Shown here: positions 1 to 5,768 of the stretch, in pieces
How positions within the stretch are numbered: position 1 is the stretch's first letter
Layout: every line of letters begins with the position of its first letter
Assembly: GCA_007124535.1 (NCBI GenBank)
Contig: SLEY01000356.1
Location: forward strand, 1-9,224
Length of the DNA: 9,224 nt
From: Planctomycetaceae bacterium
Lineage (GTDB): Bacteria > Planctomycetota > Planctomycetia > Pirellulales > Pirellulaceae
Reading direction: 5' to 3'
Made by a program: the position numbers and the translations under genes
The notes under the pieces: model-generated
What the model saw: the letters and a program-made list of their open reading frames with translations, nothing else
What the model was told of the DNA's origin: nothing
Database searches by the model: none

Positions 1-194
1 GCTCGTGGGGCCAGCCAGAGCAGATGGCGGAACAAATCCGTCTTCTTCAACGCGTTGACCACCACCGTGTAACGCAAGGACGATTCGGGATGCCCCACGC
101 CCGTATCGTGATCCGCAAAAACGGGGGAATGAACGACCGCCGTCGGCAACCCGTCTCTTTCCTCAACAACCTTTCGAGCCATTTCTCCGCCCAT
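1..194 (-). CDS. Histone deacetylase superfamily protein, N-terminal part (cut by window edge)
   Basis: The minus strand is open from the left edge and encodes the N-terminus of an HDAC/AcuC/acetylpolyamine-amidohydrolase-type protein. Members of this family are Zn-dependent hydrolases that remove acetyl groups from lysine, polyamines or similar amides. Counting from the ATG at 194, the hallmark segment lies at residues 22-41: H22-S-P, then H29-D-T-G32, then G34-H-P-E37 and R41. A conserved-looking L..APR stretch follows just before the edge at about residues 60-64. The zinc ligands and catalytic His-Asp pairs lie beyond the window and cannot be checked. The start is uncertain. ATG 194 has no clear ribosome binding site. 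ATG 182 is in frame but has GGAG only 2 bases upstream. GTG 233 has GAGGA about 5 bases upstream and would add 13 residues. The gene is divergent from the kinase gene. Family call is fairly sure; substrate unknown. Confidence 0.72.
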   Translation of the reverse strand, partial: MGGEMARKVVEERDGLPTAVVHSPVFADHDTGVGHPESSLRYTVVVNALKKTDLFRHLLWLAPR

Positions 195-383
195 ATTTTC
201 GAAAAACAAACCGTTCGCACCGCGGTACTTCACGGCGTTCCTCGGGGGTAGCGGGAAGATTTTTCCCTGCGTATCGCGAACAGCTCGCAGTTTGGAGCCG
301 GTGCGAGACTTCCCGGTTCTAGCACACTGGGTTACAGTAGCTTGGCAATGTCGACAAAAGTACCTACCCAAGGAGGAGAGTCG
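195..383. other. Divergent intergenic spacer
   Basis: This 189-base spacer separates the HDAC-like gene (minus) from the CheB-CheR kinase gene (plus), so promoters for both should lie here or just inside the genes. I see no convincing -35/-10 pair in either direction. The minus reading frame of the HDAC gene stays open back into this spacer, but its codons there use many A/T third positions, unlike the neighbouring genes, so I read it as non-coding apart from the possible GTG start at 233. Confidence 0.5.
370..376 (+). promoter_or_regulatory. Ribosome binding site of the CheB-CheR kinase gene (decides the start)
   Basis: AAGGAGG is a near-perfect anti-Shine-Dalgarno match placed 7 bases before ATG 384. 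It favours that start over the in-frame ATG at 348 and TTG at 342, which lack such a site and would add 12 to 14 residues with no domain content. Confidence 0.85.
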
Positions 384-3300
384 ATGGATCAGACCCGGCC
401 GGAGACGCGGTCTGGAAAACCGCGCGAATGGGAACCGCCCTTTCACATCATCGGTGTGGGGGCTTCGGCGGGCGGTTTGGAGGCGCTGGAAAAGTTCTTT
501 GACAACATGCGGCCCGACAGCGGACTGGCCTTTGTCGTCATCCAGCACCTCTCGCCGGATTTCCGGAGCTTGATGGACGAACTGTTGCGACGGCATACCG
601 AAATTGCCATCCACCGGGTCGAAGACGGGATGCAGGTGGAGCCCAATTCGATCTATCTAATTCCCCCTAAAAAGGAGATGATTATTTCTGGGGGGAGACT
701 GCTGTTGACCGATAAGGATCCCACCCAAGGTTTGTCGCTGCCGATCGATACGTTTTTTCGCTCCCTGGCCCAAGATGCGGGGGATTTGGCGGTCGGAATC
801 GTGCTGTCCGGCACGGGCAGTGACGGTTCGCGGGGGATTCGCGAGATTCACGAGGCGGGAGGATTGGTGCTTGCGCAGCATTCGGACACCGCCAAATTCG
901 ATGGCATGCCTCGCAGCGCGATCGACACCGGATTAGTGGATGCGGTCTTGGCCCCGGAGCAGATCCCGGCCGCTTTGATGAATTATGTCAATCAGCCGCG
1001 CGGCATTGACTGGACCCCCAGAAGCGCTGGTGAGGGGGCGAATCCGGACGCCATGCAGATGGTGATCCAGTTGTTGCGTGAGCAATATGGCATCGATTTT
1101 TCGCATTACAAATCGACCACGGTCACGCGGCGGATCGAGCGGCGGCTGCTACTGAACCAGAGCCTGGATTTGGACACGTATGCGGAACGATTGAGTCACG
1201 ATCCGGGGGAGTTGAGCGCGCTGTACAAGGATCTACTGATCGGGGTGACCCGTTTCCTGCGGGACCGTGAGGCTTTTGAGCGGTTGGAAAAGGAGGTGGT
1301 CACGCATCTGTTGAACCGCAAGCGTCCGGAGGAGGAGATCCGGGTCTGGGTCGCCGGTTGTGCGACGGGCGAGGAAGCTTATTCGGTGGCCATGGTCCTG
1401 CATACGCATTTCGAGGCCCTGGGCCGGCAGCAGGACATCAAGATTTTTGCCACGGACGTGCACCGTGCGTCGCTGGAGTTTGCCAGTGCCGGGATCTATG
1501 ACGAGGCGGCTTTATCCGAGGTGTCGCCCACACGCTTGGAACGGTACTTCACACGTCATGGCAACGCGTTCCAGGTGATCCCCGAACTGCGGCGGATGAT
1601 CGTGTTCGCCCCCCATAATGTGATCAAGGATGCGCCGTTTACCAAGATGGACTTGATCACGTGCCGGAACCTGCTGATCTATCTGAGTGCTCCGGCACAG
1701 AAGAAGGTCTTGTCGCTGTTCCTGTTCGGTTTGAAAACACGGGGTCTGTTGTTCCTGGGGCCCAGCGAGAGCCCGGGGGATTTGGCGTCCGAATTCGACA
1801 CGCTGGACAGCCAATGGAAACTTTATCGCAAGCGTCGGGACGTCGGTTTGCCAGCTGACATGCGGTTCCCACTTTCGTCGGGTTTCGTTGCGTCAGGGAT
1901 GACCGGGGCCCGATCCTCGCCGGAACCACCCCGGAGCAAGGGAGGTAGCCTGACGGGGGTATACGATACGCTCCTGAAAAGACACATGCCACCCAGTTTA
2001 CTGGTGAATGAACAGCTGGAATTGGTGCACAGTTTCGGGCATGCGGGCCGTTATCTGGTGATCCGCGACGGCCGGCACAGTGTCGCTGTGCTGGACTTGT
2101 TGCATGAGGAGCTGCGGACGCCACTGGCGGGCGCTTTGCAGCGTGCCGGTTCGCGCCGCCAGGCAGTGGTGTACAAGGGCGTGCAGGTGAATCTGGGGAA
2201 TTTGGACGAGCAGCTGAACATCACGGTGGAACCGTTGGTGGATGATAGCACGGGCCTGCAATACAGTCTGGTCATGTTCGAGTCGATGGAGGCCAAGGGG
2301 GTTTCCGGGCCGAGTCTGGACGAGATGGACATGAGCGAGGCCTCGCAGGCGCATTTGGAATCGCTGGAATCCGAATTGCGTTATACCAAGGAGAATCTGC
2401 AGGCCACGATCGAGGAGTTGGAGACGTCGAACGAAGAACTCCAGGCGACGAACGAGGAACTGGTCGCATCGAACGAGGAATTGCAGAGCACCAACGAGGA
2501 ACTGCATTCGGTGAACGAGGAGTTATACACGGTCAACGCGGAATACCAGCGGAAGATCGCCGAATTGGAGCAGATGACCAGCGACATGGACAGTCTGTTG
2601 CAGAGCACGGAGATCGGCGTGATGTTTTTGGACCGCGAGTTGTGCATCCGCAAATTCACGCCCAACATCGGCCGATTCTTCGACCTGCTCCCTCAGGATG
2701 TGGGGCGCCGGATTTCCACGTTTGCGCACAGCATCGCCTACGACGGCCTGATGGAGGACATCCGGACGGTGCTGGAAACGCAGGAGACGTGCCAGCGCGA
2801 GGTCCGCGATCAGCAGGGGGTTTGGTTTTTGTTGCGAGTGCTGCCCTACGTGGGAAAAGGCCAGTCCGGGGGGGTGGTGATTACGATTGTGGATGTTTCG
2901 ACTCTGAAACAGACCGAGGGGCAATTGGAGCGGATGTCCAAGGTGTTCATGGACGGGGCGGACCCGATCATCATCGAGGACCTCAACCGCCGCATCATCG
3001 ACGTCAATATCGAAGCCGAGCGCATTTACGGTTGGAGCCGCGCGGAGTTGCTGGGCAAGAAAGTGGATCGGCTGGTGCCCCCCTCGCACCGGGCCGCCTC
3101 CCGCCGCTTGCGCGAGCGCTGCCGCCATCAGGAGCATGTCCGCAACATCGAAACCGTACGTCAGACCAAAGGCGGCGAGCGGTTGCCCGTGCTGCTGACG
3201 TTGTCGCTGCTGACCGAAGAGGGTGGCCAGCCGGTAGCGATTGCCTCGATTGCCAAGAGCATCCAACGGTTGAAGGATGCCGAGCGGGATGCCCGCGAGG

Positions 3301-4400
3301 CGGTTCGTCGCCGGGATCATTTCCTGGCCCTCCTGTCTCATGAGTTGCGAAATCCCTTGGCTGCCGTGATGAATGCCAGCCGTTTGCTCGACAAAGCGTT
3401 GGTGGACCATCCGGAGGTTTTGGAGCAGTCCTGCCGCGTGATCCAGCGGCAGTGCGGTCAGATGACGCGGCTACTGGACGACTTGCTGGACGTCTCGCGA
3501 ATTACGCAAGGAAAGATCCAGCTCCGTTTGGGGACGTGCGATCTGACTCGGCTGGTCGAAGACGCGGTCGAAAGCCTGCGGCCACGACTGGAGGCCGGGC
3601 GTTTCGATTTGCGAGTGCTGGTTCCCAACCAGCCGGTCTATGTCCGAGGCGACTGTTCGCGTTTGCTGCAGATCCAGGTGAATCTGCTGTCGAACGCCGT
3701 CAAGTACACGCCGCCGGGAGGCCGGATCTCGCTGCGGTTGGAGACGGAGGGGAAGCGAGCGATCCTGCGGGTCTGCGACAACGGGCGGGGGATTCCGGCC
3801 GAGTCACTGGGGCGGATCTTCGACCTGTTCTTCCAGAGGGACGATCCGGCCCAGCATGACGAAAGCGGCATGGGGGTGGGCCTGACCCTGGTCCAGCAGT
3901 TGGTTCGGCTGCACAAGGGCAGCGTGGAGGCGTTCAGCGAGGGACCGGGGCAGGGTAGCGAGTTTGTGGTGCGACTGCCGCTAACCGACCGTCGCCCCGC
4001 TTGCCAGCGCCCCATGCCGTCCCCGCCGTCCCGGGTTGGGCGGCGGGTGCTGATCATCGAAGACGACCGGGACAATCGCGAGATGCTCCGCCAGTTGATG
4101 GAGTTGGACGGTCACCAGGTCTTCACCGCCGCCGACGGCACGGCCGGGTTGCAGGCCCTGGCGGAACATCAGCCGGACGTGGCCCTGGTCGACCTGCGCC
4201 TGCCCGGGATTACCGGATACGAGGTGGCACGCCACGCCCGGGCGGATCAGCGCTGCCGCCACGTGCGCTTGATCGCCCTGACCGGGTACGGCCGAAGCGA
4301 GGATCGCCGAGCCGTACGCGAAGCCGGTTTCGACGAACATCTGGTCAAACCCGTGGACCCGGAGGATTTGATGCGAGCCATGTCGGCCGAGGTCAGTTGA
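384..4400 (+). CDS. CheB-CheR-PAS hybrid histidine kinase with C-terminal receiver
   Basis: This 1338-residue soluble multidomain signalling protein has no signal peptide or membrane span. Domains in order: CheB methylesterase 21-203 with catalytic-triad candidates S28 (G.GAS.GG), H55 (IQH) and D147 (GTGSDG); CheR methyltransferase about 223-485 with SAM-binding AGCATGEE (324-331) and CRNLLIY (427-433); PAS-like region about 535-635; coiled coil about 655-735; PAS about 736-842; PAS about 850-962; HisKA with H986 in SHELRNPL; HATPase with N-box N1100/N1104, DNGRG (1132-1136) and GMGVGL (1162-1167); receiver 1220-1335 with acidic residues E1226-D1228, phospho-acceptor D1270, T1300 and K1322. 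All key residues are present, so every module looks active. By family knowledge, CheB and CheR remove and add methyl esters on chemoreceptor glutamates; here they lack CheB's usual regulatory receiver and sit beside a kinase. No chemoreceptor gene is in the window. Start chosen by the AAGGAGG site. The 3' end overlaps the convergent CsrA-receiver gene by 8 bases. The input signal is unknown. Confidence 0.95.
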   Translation: MDQTRPETRSGKPREWEPPFHIIGVGASAGGLEALEKFFDNMRPDSGLAFVVIQHLSPDFRSLMDELLRRHTEIAIHRVEDGMQVEPNSIYLIPPKKEMIISGGRLLLTDKDPTQGLSLPIDTFFRSLAQDAGDLAVGIVLSGTGSDGSRGIREIHEAGGLVLAQHSDTAKFDGMPRSAIDTGLVDAVLAPEQIPAALMNYVNQPRGIDWTPRSAGEGANPDAMQMVIQLLREQYGIDFSHYKSTTVTRRIERRLLLNQSLDLDTYAERLSHDPGELSALYKDLLIGVTRFLRDREAFERLEKEVVTHLLNRKRPEEEIRVWVAGCATGEEAYSVAMVLHTHFEALGRQQDIKIFATDVHRASLEFASAGIYDEAALSEVSPTRLERYFTRHGNAFQVIPELRRMIVFAPHNVIKDAPFTKMDLITCRNLLIYLSAPAQKKVLSLFLFGLKTRGLLFLGPSESPGDLASEFDTLDSQWKLYRKRRDVGLPADMRFPLSSGFVASGMTGARSSPEPPRSKGGSLTGVYDTLLKRHMPPSLLVNEQLELVHSFGHAGRYLVIRDGRHSVAVLDLLHEELRTPLAGALQRAGSRRQAVVYKGVQVNLGNLDEQLNITVEPLVDDSTGLQYSLVMFESMEAKGVSGPSLDEMDMSEASQAHLESLESELRYTKENLQATIEELETSNEELQATNEELVASNEELQSTNEELHSVNEELYTVNAEYQRKIAELEQMTSDMDSLLQSTEIGVMFLDRELCIRKFTPNIGRFFDLLPQDVGRRISTFAHSIAYDGLMEDIRTVLETQETCQREVRDQQGVWFLLRVLPYVGKGQSGGVVITIVDVSTLKQTEGQLERMSKVFMDGADPIIIEDLNRRIIDVNIEAERIYGWSRAELLGKKVDRLVPPSHRAASRRLRERCRHQEHVRNIETVRQTKGGERLPVLLTLSLLTEEGGQPVAIASIAKSIQRLKDAERDAREAVRRRDHFLALLSHELRNPLAAVMNASRLLDKALVDHPEVLEQSCRVIQRQCGQMTRLLDDLLDVSRITQGKIQLRLGTCDLTRLVEDAVESLRPRLEAGRFDLRVLVPNQPVYVRGDCSRLLQIQVNLLSNAVKYTPPGGRISLRLETEGKRAILRVCDNGRGIPAESLGRIFDLFFQRDDPAQHDESGMGVGLTLVQQLVRLHKGSVEAFSEGPGQGSEFVVRLPLTDRRPACQRPMPSPPSRVGRRVLIIEDDRDNREMLRQLMELDGHQVFTAADGTAGLQALAEHQPDVALVDLRLPGITGYEVARHARADQRCRHVRLIALTGYGRSEDRRAVREAGFDEHLVKPVDPEDLMRAMSAEVS
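2409..2555 (+). repeat. 21-base direct repeats encoding an Asn/Leu heptad coiled coil
   Basis: Seven consecutive 21-base units encode heptads of the form N-E-E-L-x-x-x at residues 676-724 of the kinase. The first is degenerate (IEEL) and the last is NAEY. Asn recurs at 683, 690, 697, 704, 711 and 718 and Leu at 679, 686, 693, 700, 707 and 714, an exact a/d pattern with Asn at every a position. It joins the CheB/CheR half to the PAS/kinase half and probably forms a parallel dimer that transmits signal. This Asn-rich linker is a known hallmark of CheB-CheR-PAS fusions, so it is not a recent tandem duplication. Confidence 0.85.
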
Positions 4401-5151
4401 CCCCCGCCGCGGACGGCTGCAGCACCCGGTTCATCTCCCGCACCAGGGTCTCGGCATCGACCGGCTTCTGGAACCAACGATTGACCCGGCTGCAGGACCG
4501 CTGGGACGTGAACCGCTCCGGGGCACTGCCGGTGACGGCAAAGATCGTCAAGCCGTCGAAACGGGCGTCGCCACGCATGTTGCGAAGCATCGACGGGCCG
4601 TCACAGCGGGGCATGGCCATGTCCAGCAGCAGCACGTCCAGACCGGCCGAAGCTTCCAATTTGCGCATCGCGTCGCAACCGTCCGCCGCCGTCTCCACTT
4701 GGTAACCACAGGCCCGCAGATAGGCGGCCAGCAACTGGCCCTCGTTGGCATTGTCGTCCACCACCAGCGCACGCCGCTGCGGATTTCCTCGAGGAAACTC
4801 CTCATTCAAACGCTGCTCGACCGCCGAAAACTCCTGCAACGCCCGTTCCAGCGTGGACTCCGCCTCTTCCTGCTGATCCAGGCTCAACAGCCGCTGGGCA
4901 AGACGCAAAGCCAGGTGGGCGGTGTGCAGCCGGTTGCGCAAATCATGCGATAACTTGGCACGCGGCGCGGCCAGGCCGTCCCCATCCTCCGACATCCCTT
5001 CCGGTATCAGCTCCTCCCGCAATACGGAGATGTCCTTGGGCGCCTTCACCCCCAAACGGACTCGGTTGCGGGCAATCTGCAATACCTCGATGCTGACCGC
5101 CAATCGCGGAAACACGATCTTCTCTTGCTGACCGCGAGATAGAACAAGCAT
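4393..5151 (-). CDS. CsrA domain fused to DHp-like helices and a receiver domain
   Basis: This 252-residue three-part protein begins with a CsrA/RsmA-like domain (1-48): MLVLSR start, NRVRLGVKAPK at 29-39, and S-V-L-R-E-E-L at 42-48. L4 and R45 match the E. coli CsrA RNA-contact positions L4 and R44. CsrA proteins dimerise and bind GGA motifs near ribosome binding sites, altering translation or mRNA stability. Residues 65-115 resemble a histidine-kinase dimerisation pair, with H69 in SHDLRNRLH (R replaces the usual Pro), but no ATPase follows. Residues 127-245 form a receiver with D132/D133, phospho-acceptor D177 (LLLDMAMP), T207 and K229-P230, so it looks phosphorylatable. Start ATG 5151 is fixed by CsrA homology and an AAAGGGAG site; the frame stays open upstream to 5307 but that part is not CsrA-like. 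It converges on the hybrid kinase gene with an 8-base overlap, making that kinase a plausible but unproven phosphodonor. Odd point: the Gly usual in the first CsrA turn is Gln here. Confidence 0.9.
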   Translation of the reverse strand: MLVLSRGQQEKIVFPRLAVSIEVLQIARNRVRLGVKAPKDISVLREELIPEGMSEDGDGLAAPRAKLSHDLRNRLHTAHLALRLAQRLLSLDQQEEAESTLERALQEFSAVEQRLNEEFPRGNPQRRALVVDDNANEGQLLAAYLRACGYQVETAADGCDAMRKLEASAGLDVLLLDMAMPRCDGPSMLRNMRGDARFDGLTIFAVTGSAPERFTSQRSCSRVNRWFQKPVDAETLVREMNRVLQPSAAGVN

Positions 5152-5158
5152 GTTGGAT

Positions 5159-5166
5159 CTCCCTTT
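5159..5166 (-). promoter_or_regulatory. Ribosome binding site of the CsrA-receiver gene
   Basis: AAAGGGAG on the minus strand lies 7 bases before ATG 5151 and supports that start over upstream in-frame codons. It contains an A-N-G-G-A match of the kind CsrA proteins bind, with another directly upstream, which would allow autoregulation. That regulatory reading is inference. Confidence 0.7.
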
Positions 5167-5399
5167 CCGTGGCAACGTCCCGATCGATCGGCTCCTCCGC
5201 GAACCATCGGCGTGCCCGTTCTGCCTTGAGTTGGAAAACGTTGTGTCACGCGGCCAGCAGGGTGCGTGCTCACTTGCACCATGGCCTACCGCGCCAAGTG
5301 GTCCCAAGCTCCAGTCGTCCTTGACCCGCTTCCAATCGAAGCGTGTGGAAATCCATTCCGTTCGCTTGTAACATTCTTTTTGGAATGATTCGTGGGTAA

Positions 5400-5429
5400 G
5401 TTCTACACGTTTTGGGCAAGCCGTGTCAA
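5400..5429 (-). promoter_or_regulatory. Sigma-70-like promoter for the CsrA-receiver gene
   Basis: The minus strand has a perfect -35 hexamer TTGACA (5424-5429), an 18-base spacer and a -10-like TAGAAC (5400-5405, 4 of 6 consensus bases). It lies 42 bases past the stop of the MoaD-like gene and points toward the CsrA-receiver gene. That gene can therefore be transcribed independently of the upstream pair, with a start near 5393. No experimental support is available from sequence alone. Confidence 0.55.
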
Positions 5430-5471
5430 TGCCGATTTTTTCCCGTACCGGGTACAGCCGTACTCGCGGGG

Positions 5472-5705
5472 TTACCCGCCGCCGATCGCGGAAAACACAT
5501 CGACGGTGTCACCGGGCTGTACCAGGTGTTCCCGGTTGGCCGCGCGGTTGTTGACGAAGACGATCCGGGTTTTTTCGCCCGGGATCCCCAGTTGCTCCAG
5601 CAGGTATCCCAGCGGCCGAGGCTGGGGCAGATCGACGTCGACGCGGGGTTGGCCCCGCGTGTATTCTCGCAATTGGGCATAGGTGCGGATGGTGACTTTC
5701 GGCAT
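5472..5705 (-). CDS. MoaD/ThiS-family ubiquitin-like sulfur carrier
   Basis: This 77-residue protein has the beta-grasp sulfur-carrier pattern: an N-terminal strand K-V-T-I-R-T-Y, a middle helix near LGYLLEQLGI (32-41), a V-F-V-N-N segment at 49-53, then Q-P-G-D-T-V-D-V-F (63-71) and a terminal Gly triplet G75-G77. In this family the C-terminal Gly-Gly is adenylated by a MoeB/ThiF-type E1-like enzyme and converted to a thiocarboxylate. That thiocarboxylate donates sulfur to molybdopterin (MoaD), thiazole (ThiS) or other products. The ending is compatible with either branch, so no symbol is given. Start ATG 5705 gives the family's usual length; an in-frame GTG at 5762 would add 19 arginine-rich residues and is less likely. 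The ribosome binding site is weak. The gene follows the 911-residue exported-protein gene by 63 bases on the same strand, so the two are probably co-transcribed. No E1, MoaE or thiazole gene is present to name its pathway. Confidence 0.85.
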   Translation of the reverse strand: MPKVTIRTYAQLREYTRGQPRVDVDLPQPRPLGYLLEQLGIPGEKTRIVFVNNRAANREHLVQPGDTVDVFSAIGGG

Positions 5706-5740
5706 CGCAAATCGCCTGGAGGATGCGGTGAATCCGGCTC

Positions 5741-5759
5741 GGGCGGGACGGGTCCGCCC
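5741..5759 (-). other. GC-rich hairpin between two co-oriented genes
   Basis: The inverted repeat GGGCGG (5741-5746) and CCGCCC (5754-5759), with a 7-base loop, lies between the stop of the exported-protein gene and the MoaD-like start. It is flanked by direct copies of TCCGGCT (5733-5739 and 5763-5769). There is no T-run after it in the direction of transcription, so it is more likely an mRNA-stabilising or attenuating stem than a full intrinsic terminator. Confidence 0.4.
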
Positions 5760-5768
5760 CACTCCGGC

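Larger units (their letters stand above)
5152..5471. other. 320-base intergenic region: leader of the CsrA-receiver gene
   Basis: I found no supportable gene here. It lies between the stop of the MoaD-like gene (5472) and the start of the CsrA-receiver gene (5151), both minus. It contains a consensus-like minus promoter at 5400-5429, implying a leader of about 240 bases. The leader holds a perfect 12-base palindrome, CCGATCGATCGG (5180-5191), and a short inverted repeat CATTC/GAATG (5372-5376 with 5383-5387). It also has two A-N-G-G-A motifs at the ribosome binding site (5160-5164 and 5166-5170). No intrinsic terminator for the MoaD-like gene is convincing. Confidence 0.6.

Noticed and set aside
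24..251. 75-codon plus-strand open frame at the left edge
   Set aside because: It is antisense to the HDAC-like gene, whose protein has recognisable family motifs; the plus translation resembles nothing and has no ribosome binding site.
320..327. CTAGCAC near the kinase gene resembling half of the 8520-8529 palindrome
   Set aside because: Only a 7-base half-match without symmetry; too short to propose a shared operator.
342..383. Upstream starts TTG 342 or ATG 348 for the kinase
   Set aside because: They lack a ribosome binding site and would swallow the strong AAGGAGG site placed correctly for ATG 384.
1998..2507. 169-codon minus-strand frame with a repetitive product
   Set aside because: Its repeats are the mirror of the 21-base heptad repeats of the real plus-strand coiled coil.
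2523..3410. 295-codon minus-strand open frame inside the kinase gene
   Set aside because: It lies wholly opposite a well-supported PAS/HisKA coding region; long antisense frames are expected in GC-rich coding DNA.
5152..5307. 52-residue N-terminal extension of the CsrA-receiver protein
   Set aside because: The extension is not CsrA-like, and the MLVLSR start with AAAGGGAG 7 bases upstream is a classic CsrA N-terminus.
5434..5456. Possible intrinsic terminator (T-run next to CCCG/CGGG and GTACC/GGTAC inverted repeats)
   Set aside because: The T-run is on the wrong side for the minus-strand transcript that would need it, and the stems have loops too short or only 4 pairs.
5706..5762. 19-residue N-terminal extension of the MoaD-like protein from GTG 5762
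   Set aside because: It falls over the GC hairpin, is arginine-rich, and would make the protein longer than the family norm.
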